DNA of 64,000 bases, from contig CADANY010000004.1 of the NCBI GenBank assembly GCA_902789395.1, positions 62,001-126,000 on the forward strand, in the 5' to 3' direction. Position numbers and translations under genes: made by a program. Origin of the DNA: an uncultured Bacteroidia bacterium. GTDB lineage: Bacteria; Bacteroidota; Bacteroidia; Bacteroidales; UBA932. The notes beneath the pieces were generated by a model. It was not told the DNA's origin, made no database searches, and was given only the letters and a program-made list of their open reading frames with translations. Below are positions 43,020-50,754 of the stretch, one piece after another (the first letter of the stretch is position 1; each line of letters opens with the position of its first letter).

Positions 43020-43170
43020 AGAAATTTGTGTGAAAATCCTTCCGTTTTGCCTATTTTTACAAAACCTAAATCACGTATTGCATGAATCATCTTACCCGGA
43101 TCCTGGCCGCTCTTGCGTCGGCCGTCTCGCTTTTCGCATGTTCGGAGAGTGACAATTCAATGAAAAGTAG

Positions 43171-43178
43171 TAACTTTG
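43171..43178 (+). promoter_or_regulatory. -7 promoter box inside the upstream part of the pgi frame
   Basis: TAACTTTG matches TAnnTTTG and ends 32 bases before the ATG at 43211. It lies downstream of the in-frame ATG at 43082, which argues that the enzyme starts at 43211. No clear -33 box. Confidence 0.45.
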
Positions 43179-43210
43179 CAGACTTGTTTGAAAATGTAGA
43201 TACAACAAAT

Positions 43211-44551
43211 ATGGTTAAAGTAGATGTTAAGGGCTGCGCATCCTTCGTTGATGCCGCCCAGTATGAAAAGTATGTCGGGAAAGCCCTCACGGCTTTTGAT
43301 ACCCTTGTCTCCGGAACCGGAGAGGGGAATGATTTCCTGGGGTGGAAAACCCTTCCCACCGAAACGGATGAAAACCTGATCGCAGCATGTGAGGCTGTCC
43401 GTGACGACTGGAAAAACAGAAAGGTAGACCTTGTCGTCGTCATCGGTATCGGCGGATCCTATCTCGGAGCCCGATGCGCCATCGAAGCGCTCAGCCACAA
43501 TTTCGCCAAGCAGCTCAAGGATAAGGGTGATGCTCCTGAGGTGGTCTTTGCCGGCAACAATCTTTCCGAGGAATATGTCAGCGAACTGATGGACCTTGTC
43601 GCTGAGCGGAATGCGGCATGTGTCGTGATTTCCAAGTCCGGCACGACGACCGAACCTGCTGTGGCTTTCCGTATCGTCAAGGCTTATCTGGAAGAAAAAT
43701 ACGGCCGGGATGAAGCGGCTGCACGTATCGTCGCCATTACCGATGCGAAGAAAGGTGCCCTCAAGACCCTGGCGACCCAGGAAGGTTACCGCACGTTTGT
43801 CGTTCCGGACAATGTCGGCGGCCGTTTCTCCGTCCTGACTCCGGTCGGTCTCCTGCCGATCGTCCTGGCCGGTTTCGATGTCAGGGCCATGCTTGCAGGG
43901 GCTGCTGAAATGGAAAAATCACTCTCCGTCCGCAGCGAAAAGAATCCGGCTGTCGTGTATGCGGCCATGCGGAACCTCCTCTACAGCGAGTATGGAAAGA
44001 AGGTTGAAGTCCTTGTCAGTTATAATCCGAAGTTCCAGTATCTCGGAGAGTGGTGGAAGCAGCTCTACGGCGAATCCGAGGGCAAGGATAAGAAGGGCAT
44101 CTTCCCGGCTTCCGTCATCTGCACGACCGACCTGCATTCGATGGGACAGTTCATCCAGGACGGCGACCGCGTTATGTTCGAGACCGTCGTCAATATCGAA
44201 AAAAGCAACCGCAGCGTCGTAATCGGAACCGATCCCCAGAATCTCGACCAGCTGAATTACCTGGCCGGATCCCATGTCGAGCATTGCAACGCGATGGCCC
44301 AGCTCGGGACGAAGCTTGCCCATATCGACGGCGGCGTTCCCCAGCTGGAGGTCAGTATCGAGAAGATTGATGAGAAGAATCTCGGCGGTCTCTTCTATTT
44401 CTTTGAGTATGCGTGCGGTATCAGCGCGTATGTCTTGGGAGTCAATCCGTTCAACCAGCCTGGCGTCGAGGCTTATAAGAAGAACATGTTCGCTCTTCTG
44501 AACAAGCCCGGATACGAGGCGGAAAGCGCTGCGATCCAGGCCCGGCTCTAA
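43211..44551 (+). CDS. pgi: Glucose-6-phosphate isomerase
   Basis: From 43211 (MVKVDVKGC) the protein is 446 residues, the usual size of the short bacterial PGI type. Motifs include GIGGSYLGARCAIEAL, SKSGTTTEP, GGRFSVLTPVGLLP and the late Lys region FEYACGISAY...NPFNQPGVE. It interconverts glucose-6-phosphate and fructose-6-phosphate in the cytoplasm. The frame stays open upstream to an ATG at 43082, and those 43 extra codons look like a lipoprotein signal (ALASAVSLFACSESD). I prefer 43211 because a -7 box lies between the two starts and the enzyme homology begins there. The sulfatase-maturase gene follows after one base. Confidence 0.93.
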   Translation: MVKVDVKGCASFVDAAQYEKYVGKALTAFDTLVSGTGEGNDFLGWKTLPTETDENLIAACEAVRDDWKNRKVDLVVVIGIGGSYLGARCAIEALSHNFAKQLKDKGDAPEVVFAGNNLSEEYVSELMDLVAERNAACVVISKSGTTTEPAVAFRIVKAYLEEKYGRDEAAARIVAITDAKKGALKTLATQEGYRTFVVPDNVGGRFSVLTPVGLLPIVLAGFDVRAMLAGAAEMEKSLSVRSEKNPAVVYAAMRNLLYSEYGKKVEVLVSYNPKFQYLGEWWKQLYGESEGKDKKGIFPASVICTTDLHSMGQFIQDGDRVMFETVVNIEKSNRSVVIGTDPQNLDQLNYLAGSHVEHCNAMAQLGTKLAHIDGGVPQLEVSIEKIDEKNLGGLFYFFEYACGISAYVLGVNPFNQPGVEAYKKNMFALLNKPGYEAESAAIQARL

Positions 44552-44552
44552 T

Positions 44553-45836
44553 ATGAGGAATGATACTTTTTCCAGCACCCTGTCCCTGCAGGATGCCATG
44601 AGGATCAGCGGCCCGCTTGCCTTCAACATCATGTTGAAGCCGGCGGGTTCGCTTTGCAATCTCGACTGCAATTACTGCTATTATCTCGACAAGGCCGAAA
44701 TTTACGGCGGGCGGGAGCCCGTCATGTCGGAAGAGATGCTGGAAAAAGTGGTCCGGGAGTATATCCTGGCCAATGATGTCCCCGAAGTAACCTTCAACTG
44801 GCATGGCGGCGAGCCGCTCGTGCTGGGTCTTGATTTCTATCGGAAGGCGATGGAATTTGAGGAAAAGTATGCCGACGGGAAAATCATCCATAATACCCTC
44901 CAGACGAACGGAACCCTGTTGGACCGAAACTGGACCGAGTTTTTCAGGAAATACAATTTCCTGGTAGGAATCTCGCTGGACGGGCCGAAAGATGTCCATG
45001 ACCGCTACCGCAAGGACAAGGGCGGACAGCCGACTTTCGACAAGGTCCTCCGCGGGGTCGGCCTTCTGTATAGCGGGGGGGTGGAGTTCAATACGATGTC
45101 GACTGTGAACAAGGCCTCCGAAGGACGGGGATTGGAAGTCTATCAGTTTCTGAAGTCCATCGGCAGCAGGTATATGCAGTTCATGCCGGTCGTCGAGCAT
45201 GTGAAGTATCCCCGCAGCGCCGCCGGAAAGCCCGTCAAGGGTGCACGCCCGTTTATCGTGGACCCGAAAGAGCCCGATGCGATGATCGCTCCCTGGTCCG
45301 TTTCAGATATCGGATTCGGAAAGTTCCTGTGCGATATCTTCGATTATTGGGTGCGGAATGATGTCGGCCGGTATTATGTGAATCAGTTTGACGCGACCCT
45401 CGCCAACTGGTACGGAACCCAGCCGGGGACCTGCGTTTACGCCCAGACGTGCGGCGGGAATGCGGTTATCGAACACAATGGCGACCTGTATCCCTGTGAC
45501 CATTTCGTCTATGGGAAATACCTGCTCGGTAATATTGCGGAGCATCCGATCAAGGAGATGATGACTTCCGATGCCCAGATCAAATTCGGGATCGACAAAC
45601 GGAATACGCTCCCGGGACGCTGCCGCCGCTGCGAATGGGCGTTTGCCTGCAACGGGGAGTGTCCCAAACACCGTTTCAATACGACCGAGGCGGGGGAGAC
45701 GGGATTGAATGCCCTCTGTGCGGGATATCGTAAATTCTTTTCCCATGTCGCTCCGTACATGGATTTCATGAAGGACCTGCTCAACAAGGAAGAAGCTCCC
45801 GCCGGGGTCATCCCCTGGGCGCGCCTCAGGAAATAA
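44553..45836 (+). CDS. Anaerobic sulfatase-maturating enzyme (radical SAM/SPASM)
   Basis: A 427-residue radical-SAM protein. The CX3CX2C motif is CNLDCNYC within FNIMLKPAGSLCNLDCNYCY, typical of anSME. Two auxiliary-cluster SPASM regions follow with CVYAQTCGGN, YPCDHF and CRRCEWAFACNGECPKHRF. It oxidises a Cys or Ser of type I sulfatases to formylglycine. No sulfatase gene lies in this window, so its clients are elsewhere. The start at 44553 is one base after pgi; a second Met at 44598 (MRISGPLAF) is possible and closer to the conserved region. Confidence 0.88.
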   Translation: MRNDTFSSTLSLQDAMRISGPLAFNIMLKPAGSLCNLDCNYCYYLDKAEIYGGREPVMSEEMLEKVVREYILANDVPEVTFNWHGGEPLVLGLDFYRKAMEFEEKYADGKIIHNTLQTNGTLLDRNWTEFFRKYNFLVGISLDGPKDVHDRYRKDKGGQPTFDKVLRGVGLLYSGGVEFNTMSTVNKASEGRGLEVYQFLKSIGSRYMQFMPVVEHVKYPRSAAGKPVKGARPFIVDPKEPDAMIAPWSVSDIGFGKFLCDIFDYWVRNDVGRYYVNQFDATLANWYGTQPGTCVYAQTCGGNAVIEHNGDLYPCDHFVYGKYLLGNIAEHPIKEMMTSDAQIKFGIDKRNTLPGRCRRCEWAFACNGECPKHRFNTTEAGETGLNALCAGYRKFFSHVAPYMDFMKDLLNKEEAPAGVIPWARLRK

Positions 45837-45849
45837 ACCAGGCTTCGTC

Positions 45850-46470
45850 TCAGTCGGATACTTTTTCGAGGAGTTGCGGAGGAATATAGGATGTGGCGAC
45901 GGCGATGAACCCTTCAATGGCGACAAGAAGCCTCCGGTCGCGGCGTATCCGCTTGATATATCCTTCCGCTCCTTTCAGCGGCCCGGCCTTGACCCGGACC
46001 TTATCCCCCTGCGCGTAGCGGGTAATGCTTTCATCGCTGAAGAACTCCAGGTTCTCGTCTCCCGAAGCGGTTACGAGACGGAACATGTCCATCTGCCGGT
46101 CCGGAATGACGGACGGTTTTTTCCGGTCCGCCGTTTTGTAGATAAAGCCTCTGTCGTAAAGGATGGATTCGATCCACGGAAGACTCTCATCGGGGCAGCG
46201 GACGAAAAGCAGGGATGCGACAATCGTCACACGCTTATAGATCTTCGGGCCGGCCTGCTCGTACCGGCGGTCGTTCCGGGATTCGTCCGGTGTCGCAAGC
46301 CGTTTCCGGATCCGGTGGAATTCGTCTCCCTTGAGCTCATCTTTCCGTACCGGAATATAGGTTTCAAGTCCGGCACGAATTAATTCGTCTTCGATTTCGA
46401 AGACTTTGTTATAGAATACTTTAAGGGCGTACCAGCGGAGCTGGACCTCATTATCGTCCATTATTTCCAC
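45850..46470 (-). CDS. UpxY/NusG-like transcription antiterminator
   Basis: A 206-residue NusG paralogue. The NGN domain opens WYALKVFYNKVFEIEDEL and includes VTIVASLLFVRC. The C-terminal KOW domain reads GDKVRVKAGPLKGAEGYI and ends in the SYIPPQLLEKV tail. In Bacteroides, UpxY proteins prevent early termination inside capsule operons and are the first gene of such loci. Here it is last behind a DUF4886 gene, which it overlaps by 10 bases, and no capsule genes are nearby, so it either acts in trans or has another target. Confidence 0.82.
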   Translation of the reverse strand: MEIMDDNEVQLRWYALKVFYNKVFEIEDELIRAGLETYIPVRKDELKGDEFHRIRKRLATPDESRNDRRYEQAGPKIYKRVTIVASLLFVRCPDESLPWIESILYDRGFIYKTADRKKPSVIPDRQMDMFRLVTASGDENLEFFSDESITRYAQGDKVRVKAGPLKGAEGYIKRIRRDRRLLVAIEGFIAVATSYIPPQLLEKVSD

Positions 46471-47336
46471 CTGTTTTCCCTGACGGTTTTGACGGCGATG
46501 CGCTGGAGTCTCCGGGCAGTCTTTGCATCGATCTCGTATTCGGTCTCCTGCATCCGGAACGGATTCCCCATGACGCCTTTCCCGATGATCGGGCGGATCA
46601 AGGCTTCAAACCAGGTACAGGCGGCAAGGTAGCGGGTATAGCCTTTGTTGAGGTGGTATCCGTCCCGCGTCAGATCCTTTCCGTCGAAGATGACATGGCT
46701 CCAGCGGGCGTTCTGGACCGCTGTCCCGGACGGGATGACGGTCGCAAAATCAAAGCGCCCGCAGAGATTGTCGGTACATTCGAGGATCTTATTGTACATA
46801 ATCATCTGGTTGTTCCCGTAGGTAGGGTAGGCCCGGTGGGTTGAACTGCGGGAATAGGCCCATGTCTGGTGCCATACGAGCACGACATCGGGATTGGAGC
46901 AATGCTTGCGGATAATGCCGGCAAGACGTTCTGTCCATGGATCATAGGAATCCGGGACCCCGCAGAGGGGAGAGCTCTGCTGCATCGTGATGATATCCCA
47001 GGGCTCATCTTCGATCCCATCCAGGATGGTCGCCTGTTTGGAAACCGTGACCCATTCGTTCCCTGTTGACTTGTAGTACTTGTAATTGGGCGTCCTGTTC
47101 TCATATTCCCGGCAGTGGCGCTCCAGGTTGCAACCACCGATGAAAAGACGGGCGACGATTACATTATGGATGCCGGCTCCTTCCAACAGATCGGGCAGCC
47201 AGGTCGTGGCATCATCTGAAAAACTGTTGCCGACAGCGAGAATCCGAAGCGTGTCAGGATGATTGGGAAGTTCTGCGGCCTGCAGGGCGGTGGAACACAG
47301 GATCAGAGCCAGTGAAAGGAGACGAAGGAATTTCAT
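46461..47336 (-). CDS. Secreted DUF4886 (SGNH-like) protein
   Basis: A 291-residue protein with signal peptide MKFLRLLSLALILCSTALQA. The mature part starts LRILAVGNSFSDDATTWLP, whose GNSFS is the SGNH-type nucleophile block of DUF4886. Later blocks include IITMQQSSPLCG and a C-terminal DGYHLNKGYTRYLAA with an Asp and His suited to a catalytic pair. It is probably an esterase or acyl-hydrolase on glycans in the periplasm. The start at 47336 was chosen for the signal peptide and the promoter just before it; the frame is open further upstream but that part precedes the promoter. Confidence 0.83.
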   Translation of the reverse strand: MKFLRLLSLALILCSTALQAAELPNHPDTLRILAVGNSFSDDATTWLPDLLEGAGIHNVIVARLFIGGCNLERHCREYENRTPNYKYYKSTGNEWVTVSKQATILDGIEDEPWDIITMQQSSPLCGVPDSYDPWTERLAGIIRKHCSNPDVVLVWHQTWAYSRSSTHRAYPTYGNNQMIMYNKILECTDNLCGRFDFATVIPSGTAVQNARWSHVIFDGKDLTRDGYHLNKGYTRYLAACTWFEALIRPIIGKGVMGNPFRMQETEYEIDAKTARRLQRIAVKTVRENRWK

Positions 47337-47357
47337 GATAACATGGTTTTTTACATG

Positions 47358-47365
47358 CAAAAATA
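47358..47365 (-). promoter_or_regulatory. -7 promoter box of the DUF4886-upxY operon
   Basis: The minus strand reads TATTTTTG (TAnnTTTG), 21 bases before the ATG at 47336. No obvious -33 box. Confidence 0.45.
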
Positions 47366-47375
47366 GGAAAATATA

Positions 47376-47407
47376 TTTGCATTCACCCTTCGAAAATGAT
47401 ATTTTTG
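47376..47407 (+). promoter_or_regulatory. Promoter of the kinase-like gene
   Basis: TTTG (47376-47379), a 20-base spacer and TATTTTTG (47400-47407) form a full consensus promoter. The ATG at 47422 gives a leader of roughly 10 bases. Confidence 0.65.
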
Positions 47408-47421
47408 TAAGAAAACGGAGT

Positions 47422-48519
47422 ATGATGAAATCACAGGAAGAACTCTTCTCCATTGTCGGCCGATTCGCCGTCAAAGGACATGTTCGCAGCGTCGAACCGC
47501 TGGGAAACGGACTGATCAACGATACCTTCAAGGTTTGCATGGACGGAGACGAACAGTATGTCCTCCAGCGGATCAATCATTTGATCTTTACCGACGTCGA
47601 TCTTCTCCAGCATAACATTGAGGTCGTAACCGCCCACCTCCGCAGGAAACTCGAGTCGGCCGGCGAGGCGGATATAGACAGGAAGGTCCTTCGTTTCATC
47701 CCGCTTTCCGACAGCCCGAAGACTTATCTCAAGGACGGGGATGCGTATTGGCGGATATCCGTATTCATTCCGGACGCCTATACGTATGAGACGGTCGATC
47801 CGGAGTTTTCCTACTATGCGGGGAAGGCTTTCGGCCGTTTCGAGGCTGACCTCGCCGATCTGGACGAGCCGCTCGGAGAAACCATCCCGGATTTCCATAA
47901 CATGGAACTGCGGGACAGGCAGCTCAAGGAGGCGATCGCTGCGGATCCGGTCGGAAGGATGTCCGACCCTGAAGTCCGGGAGATCGCGGAGTACCTGGCG
48001 GCCTATTCCCATCAGATGTGCAAGGCGGAACGGATGTATCGCGAAGGAACGCTTCCGAAACGCATCTGCCACTGCGATACCAAGGTCAATAATATGATGT
48101 TCGACGCGGACGGCAACGTGCTTTGCGTCATCGATCTGGATACGGTCATGCCGAGTTTCGTATTCTCCGATTTCGGTGATTTTCTCCGGACGGCGGCCAA
48201 TACGGCGCCTGAGGATGAGCCCGATACGGATAAAATCGCTTTCAGGATGGATATTTTCAAGGCTTTTGCCAAGGGTTATATCGAATCGACATCCGTCTTC
48301 CTCACCCCTGTCGAGCGGGAAAACCTGCCGTATGCCGCGTGTCTGTTCCCCTATATGCAGGCGGTCCGTTTCTTCGCCGATTATATCAACGGGGATACCT
48401 ATTACAAGATCAAGTATCCGGAACATAACCTCGTCCGGACCCGTGCACAGATCAAATTGTTCAAAGAGGCGCTCTCCAAAACCGGAGAGATGAAATCTTA
48501 TCTGGACTCGCTCGACTGA
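47422..48519 (+). CDS. Aminoglycoside-phosphotransferase-fold sugar kinase-like protein
   Basis: A 365-residue protein of the APH/choline-kinase fold. N-lobe GNGLINDTFKV is a nucleotide-binding loop. The catalytic loop is ICHCDTKVNNMMF (HxDxxxxN) and the metal-binding motif VIDLDTVMPSFVFSDFGDF. Relatives in Bacteroidales and bifidobacteria include N-acetylhexosamine 1-kinases, so an amino-sugar kinase is a reasonable guess, not proven. The start at 47422 (MMKSQEEL) fits the promoter spacing; an in-frame ATG lies earlier at 47263 but before the promoter. Its 3' end overlaps the P1 peptidase gene by 22 bases. Confidence 0.82.
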   Translation: MMKSQEELFSIVGRFAVKGHVRSVEPLGNGLINDTFKVCMDGDEQYVLQRINHLIFTDVDLLQHNIEVVTAHLRRKLESAGEADIDRKVLRFIPLSDSPKTYLKDGDAYWRISVFIPDAYTYETVDPEFSYYAGKAFGRFEADLADLDEPLGETIPDFHNMELRDRQLKEAIAADPVGRMSDPEVREIAEYLAAYSHQMCKAERMYREGTLPKRICHCDTKVNNMMFDADGNVLCVIDLDTVMPSFVFSDFGDFLRTAANTAPEDEPDTDKIAFRMDIFKAFAKGYIESTSVFLTPVERENLPYAACLFPYMQAVRFFADYINGDTYYKIKYPEHNLVRTRAQIKLFKEALSKTGEMKSYLDSLD

Positions 48520-49640
48520 GACCGCAGGATTTCCTTTGCAACGGCGTCGCGGTCGAGGGCCGGCACGGTCCGACCGCCTATTCCGGTCATCGTTTCTGCC
48601 GCGAATAGGGAATTCCATAGCGCTTCTTCGGTCGCTTCGATGGTCGCCATGAAAAGTCCCGACATGTCGTCATTTTGCAGCAGGGTCGGCGTATAACGCG
48701 GTTTTGCTTCGATGAGGTTCTCCGGACTGACGGAAAAAGCGATTACATAATCTCCGCTTCCGTTCGAGGCGATGCCGCCGGTTTTGGCCAGCCCCATGAT
48801 CGCCCGTTTGGCCATTCTTTCGAGGTTTCGGGCATCGACGGGTGCATCCGTCGCCACTACGATCATGCAGGATCCGTCCGTATCGTGAAGGATCTGATCC
48901 CGGTACGGATAGTGTCCGCTCCGTTTTCCGACGGGGTAGCCGTCGATTTCCAGCGTACCTCCATAATTGCTTTGTACGAGGACGCCGACGGTATAACCGC
49001 CCATGGACACGGGAAGGACCCGTGAAGAGGTCCCGATCCCGCCTTTAAGTCCGAAAGCGACGGTGCCAGTCCCCGCGCCGACATTCCCTTCCGCTACCGG
49101 TCCGCTCCGGGCATTCCGGATGGCGCTGAGAACATCCCCCTTCGTGACATAGCGTGCGCGGATGTTGTTGAGTCCTCCGTCATTTGTCTCCCCGACAACG
49201 ACGTTGACCGATCCGACGGACTCATTCCCGGGTTGCGACAGGGTATATTCAATGCCGCCGATGATCCCTTCTGCGACGTTGAGGGTGTTGGTCAGGATAA
49301 TCGGAGCTTCGATATTGCCCAGTTCCATTACCTGGGTCCCCCCGGCCAGTTTCCCGAATCCGTTGCCGACGTAAATGGCGGCAGGAACCTTTTTCCGGAA
49401 GAGATTCCCGTCGTGGGGCAGAATGGCCGTGACACCGGTCCGCATATCATCCCCTTCGATTTTCGTGACCTGCCCGACCTTGACGCCGGGAACGTCCGTG
49501 ATCGCATTCTCCTTACCTGGGGAGAGGACGCCGGGGGTGATGCCGTAGTCCCGGAGCCGCTTCTGGGCGGATACGGGCAGGAATACCGTCAGCAGGAGAA
49601 CTGCCGCGGTGATGCGGGGGAGAGCCTTGCTTCTTTTCAT
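48498..49640 (-). CDS. P1-family (DmpA/BapA-type) aminopeptidase, secreted
   Basis: A 380-residue protein. The signal peptide is in MKRSKALPRITAAVLLLTVFLPVSAQ. The family hallmarks are NAITDVPGVKVGQVT, GNGFGKLAGGTQV and the self-processing site region GLKGGIGTSSRVLP, where an internal Ser becomes the N-terminal nucleophile after cleavage. Such enzymes remove N-terminal D-, L- or beta-amino acids from small peptides. The start at 49640 overlaps the stop of the CNNM/CBS gene (ATGA), and an upstream Met would add 21 unrelated residues. Its 3' end overlaps the kinase-like gene by 22 bases. Confidence 0.9.
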   Translation of the reverse strand: MKRSKALPRITAAVLLLTVFLPVSAQKRLRDYGITPGVLSPGKENAITDVPGVKVGQVTKIEGDDMRTGVTAILPHDGNLFRKKVPAAIYVGNGFGKLAGGTQVMELGNIEAPIILTNTLNVAEGIIGGIEYTLSQPGNESVGSVNVVVGETNDGGLNNIRARYVTKGDVLSAIRNARSGPVAEGNVGAGTGTVAFGLKGGIGTSSRVLPVSMGGYTVGVLVQSNYGGTLEIDGYPVGKRSGHYPYRDQILHDTDGSCMIVVATDAPVDARNLERMAKRAIMGLAKTGGIASNGSGDYVIAFSVSPENLIEAKPRYTPTLLQNDDMSGLFMATIEATEEALWNSLFAAETMTGIGGRTVPALDRDAVAKEILRSQSSESR

Positions 49641-50704
49641 GATTCGGGGTCGTCCTCGTCGGGGAGGTCGATCTGCTTGTATTGGTTCTTGCGTTTCAAC
49701 CACCGGTCACGGGCGTACTGCTGCATGTCCGTAATGGTGTCGTTCTCATCGATGATTTCCATCCCGAGGATGGTCTCGATAATGTCTTCGAGGGTGATAA
49801 TACCCTGGAAAGCACCGTAATCGTCGATGATGAGTGCGATCTGGTCCTTGGATTTGAGGAGGGATTCCCAGATGTCGCTGACAGAGGTCTCTTCATTGAA
49901 TGCAGCGATCGGGCGTTTGATCGAAGAAAGCCGGGTATCGAACTTATCCTCGGCAAGGAGTTCCAGGGCATCGTACCGGAGGATGTATCCGGTGATGAAC
50001 TCAGGGGATTCCCCATAAACCGGGATCCGCGAATTGTGAGAAAGTTCATCCGCTCTGTAAAAGCGTTTCAGGGTCATGCTTTCCGGAGCGATGGCCGCCA
50101 CTACGCGCGGTGTCATCACATCGTAAGCCTTGATGTCGTCCAGTTTCATGATATTCTGGATGACCTTGTTCTCATTGTCGTCCAGGACACCTTCCTCTTC
50201 TCCGATATTGGCCATGGCAGAAACTTCCTCGCGGCTGATCGTCGTATCGGGCTCATCGGCGGAAACGGCATGGCTCAGCAGTTTCACAAGCCACACGACC
50301 GGATAGAGGAGATAAATCAGGGCGTTCATGATCACGGCGAGCCAGAGCATCCCTTTCCAGTGGGAGGTTCCGATGCTCTTGGGAATAATCTCCGAGAAAA
50401 CGAGGATCAGGATCGTCATGATGGCGGAAACGAGTCCGAACCATTCGTTGCCGAACAGGAGGGTCGCCTGCCGGCCTACGCCGGCGGCGCCGATCGTATT
50501 GGCAATGGTATTGAGAGACAGGATGGCCGCAAGGGGGCGGTCCGTATCTGTCTTCATCTTCATGAAGAGTGAGGCATGCTTATCCCCTTCGTCTTCCCGC
50601 ATTGTGATATACGAAATCGGAGTCGTCATCAGGACAGATTCCAACAACGAACACAAGAACGATACGCCCATCGCTCCGAGAAGAAATATGAGAAGAGTTC
50701 CCAT
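49637..50704 (-). CDS. CNNM/CorC-type DUF21-CBS membrane protein
   Basis: A 355-residue inner-membrane protein. The DUF21 domain (residues 1-150) has about four hydrophobic segments and the conserved ILVFSEIIPKSIG. A short acidic helix follows, then paired CBS domains (VMTPRVVAAIAPES onward, and IDDYGAFQGIITLEDI). The family is linked to Mg2+ or other divalent-cation efflux in CorC/CNNM proteins, but a C-terminal transporter-associated domain is absent or very short here. It overlaps the P1 peptidase gene by four bases. A promoter with -7 box TATCTTTG lies 20 bases upstream. Confidence 0.88.
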   Translation of the reverse strand: MGTLLIFLLGAMGVSFLCSLLESVLMTTPISYITMREDEGDKHASLFMKMKTDTDRPLAAILSLNTIANTIGAAGVGRQATLLFGNEWFGLVSAIMTILILVFSEIIPKSIGTSHWKGMLWLAVIMNALIYLLYPVVWLVKLLSHAVSADEPDTTISREEVSAMANIGEEEGVLDDNENKVIQNIMKLDDIKAYDVMTPRVVAAIAPESMTLKRFYRADELSHNSRIPVYGESPEFITGYILRYDALELLAEDKFDTRLSSIKRPIAAFNEETSVSDIWESLLKSKDQIALIIDDYGAFQGIITLEDIIETILGMEIIDENDTITDMQQYARDRWLKRKNQYKQIDLPDEDDPES

Positions 50705-50723
50705 CAGTCTGCCATATAGACTA

Positions 50724-50754
50724 CAAAGATACGATTATTTCCTTATCCGTCAAC
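50724..50754 (-). promoter_or_regulatory. Promoter of the CNNM/CBS-peptidase operon
   Basis: On the minus strand TATCTTTG (50731-50724) has GTTG (50754-50751) 19 bases upstream, one base off TTTG. The -33 box overlaps the end of the antiporter gene. Confidence 0.5.

Noticed and set aside
47337-47576. Longer DUF4886 protein starting at 47576
   Set aside because: The extension is upstream of the -7 box and overlaps the divergent kinase-like gene; the signal peptide begins at 47336.
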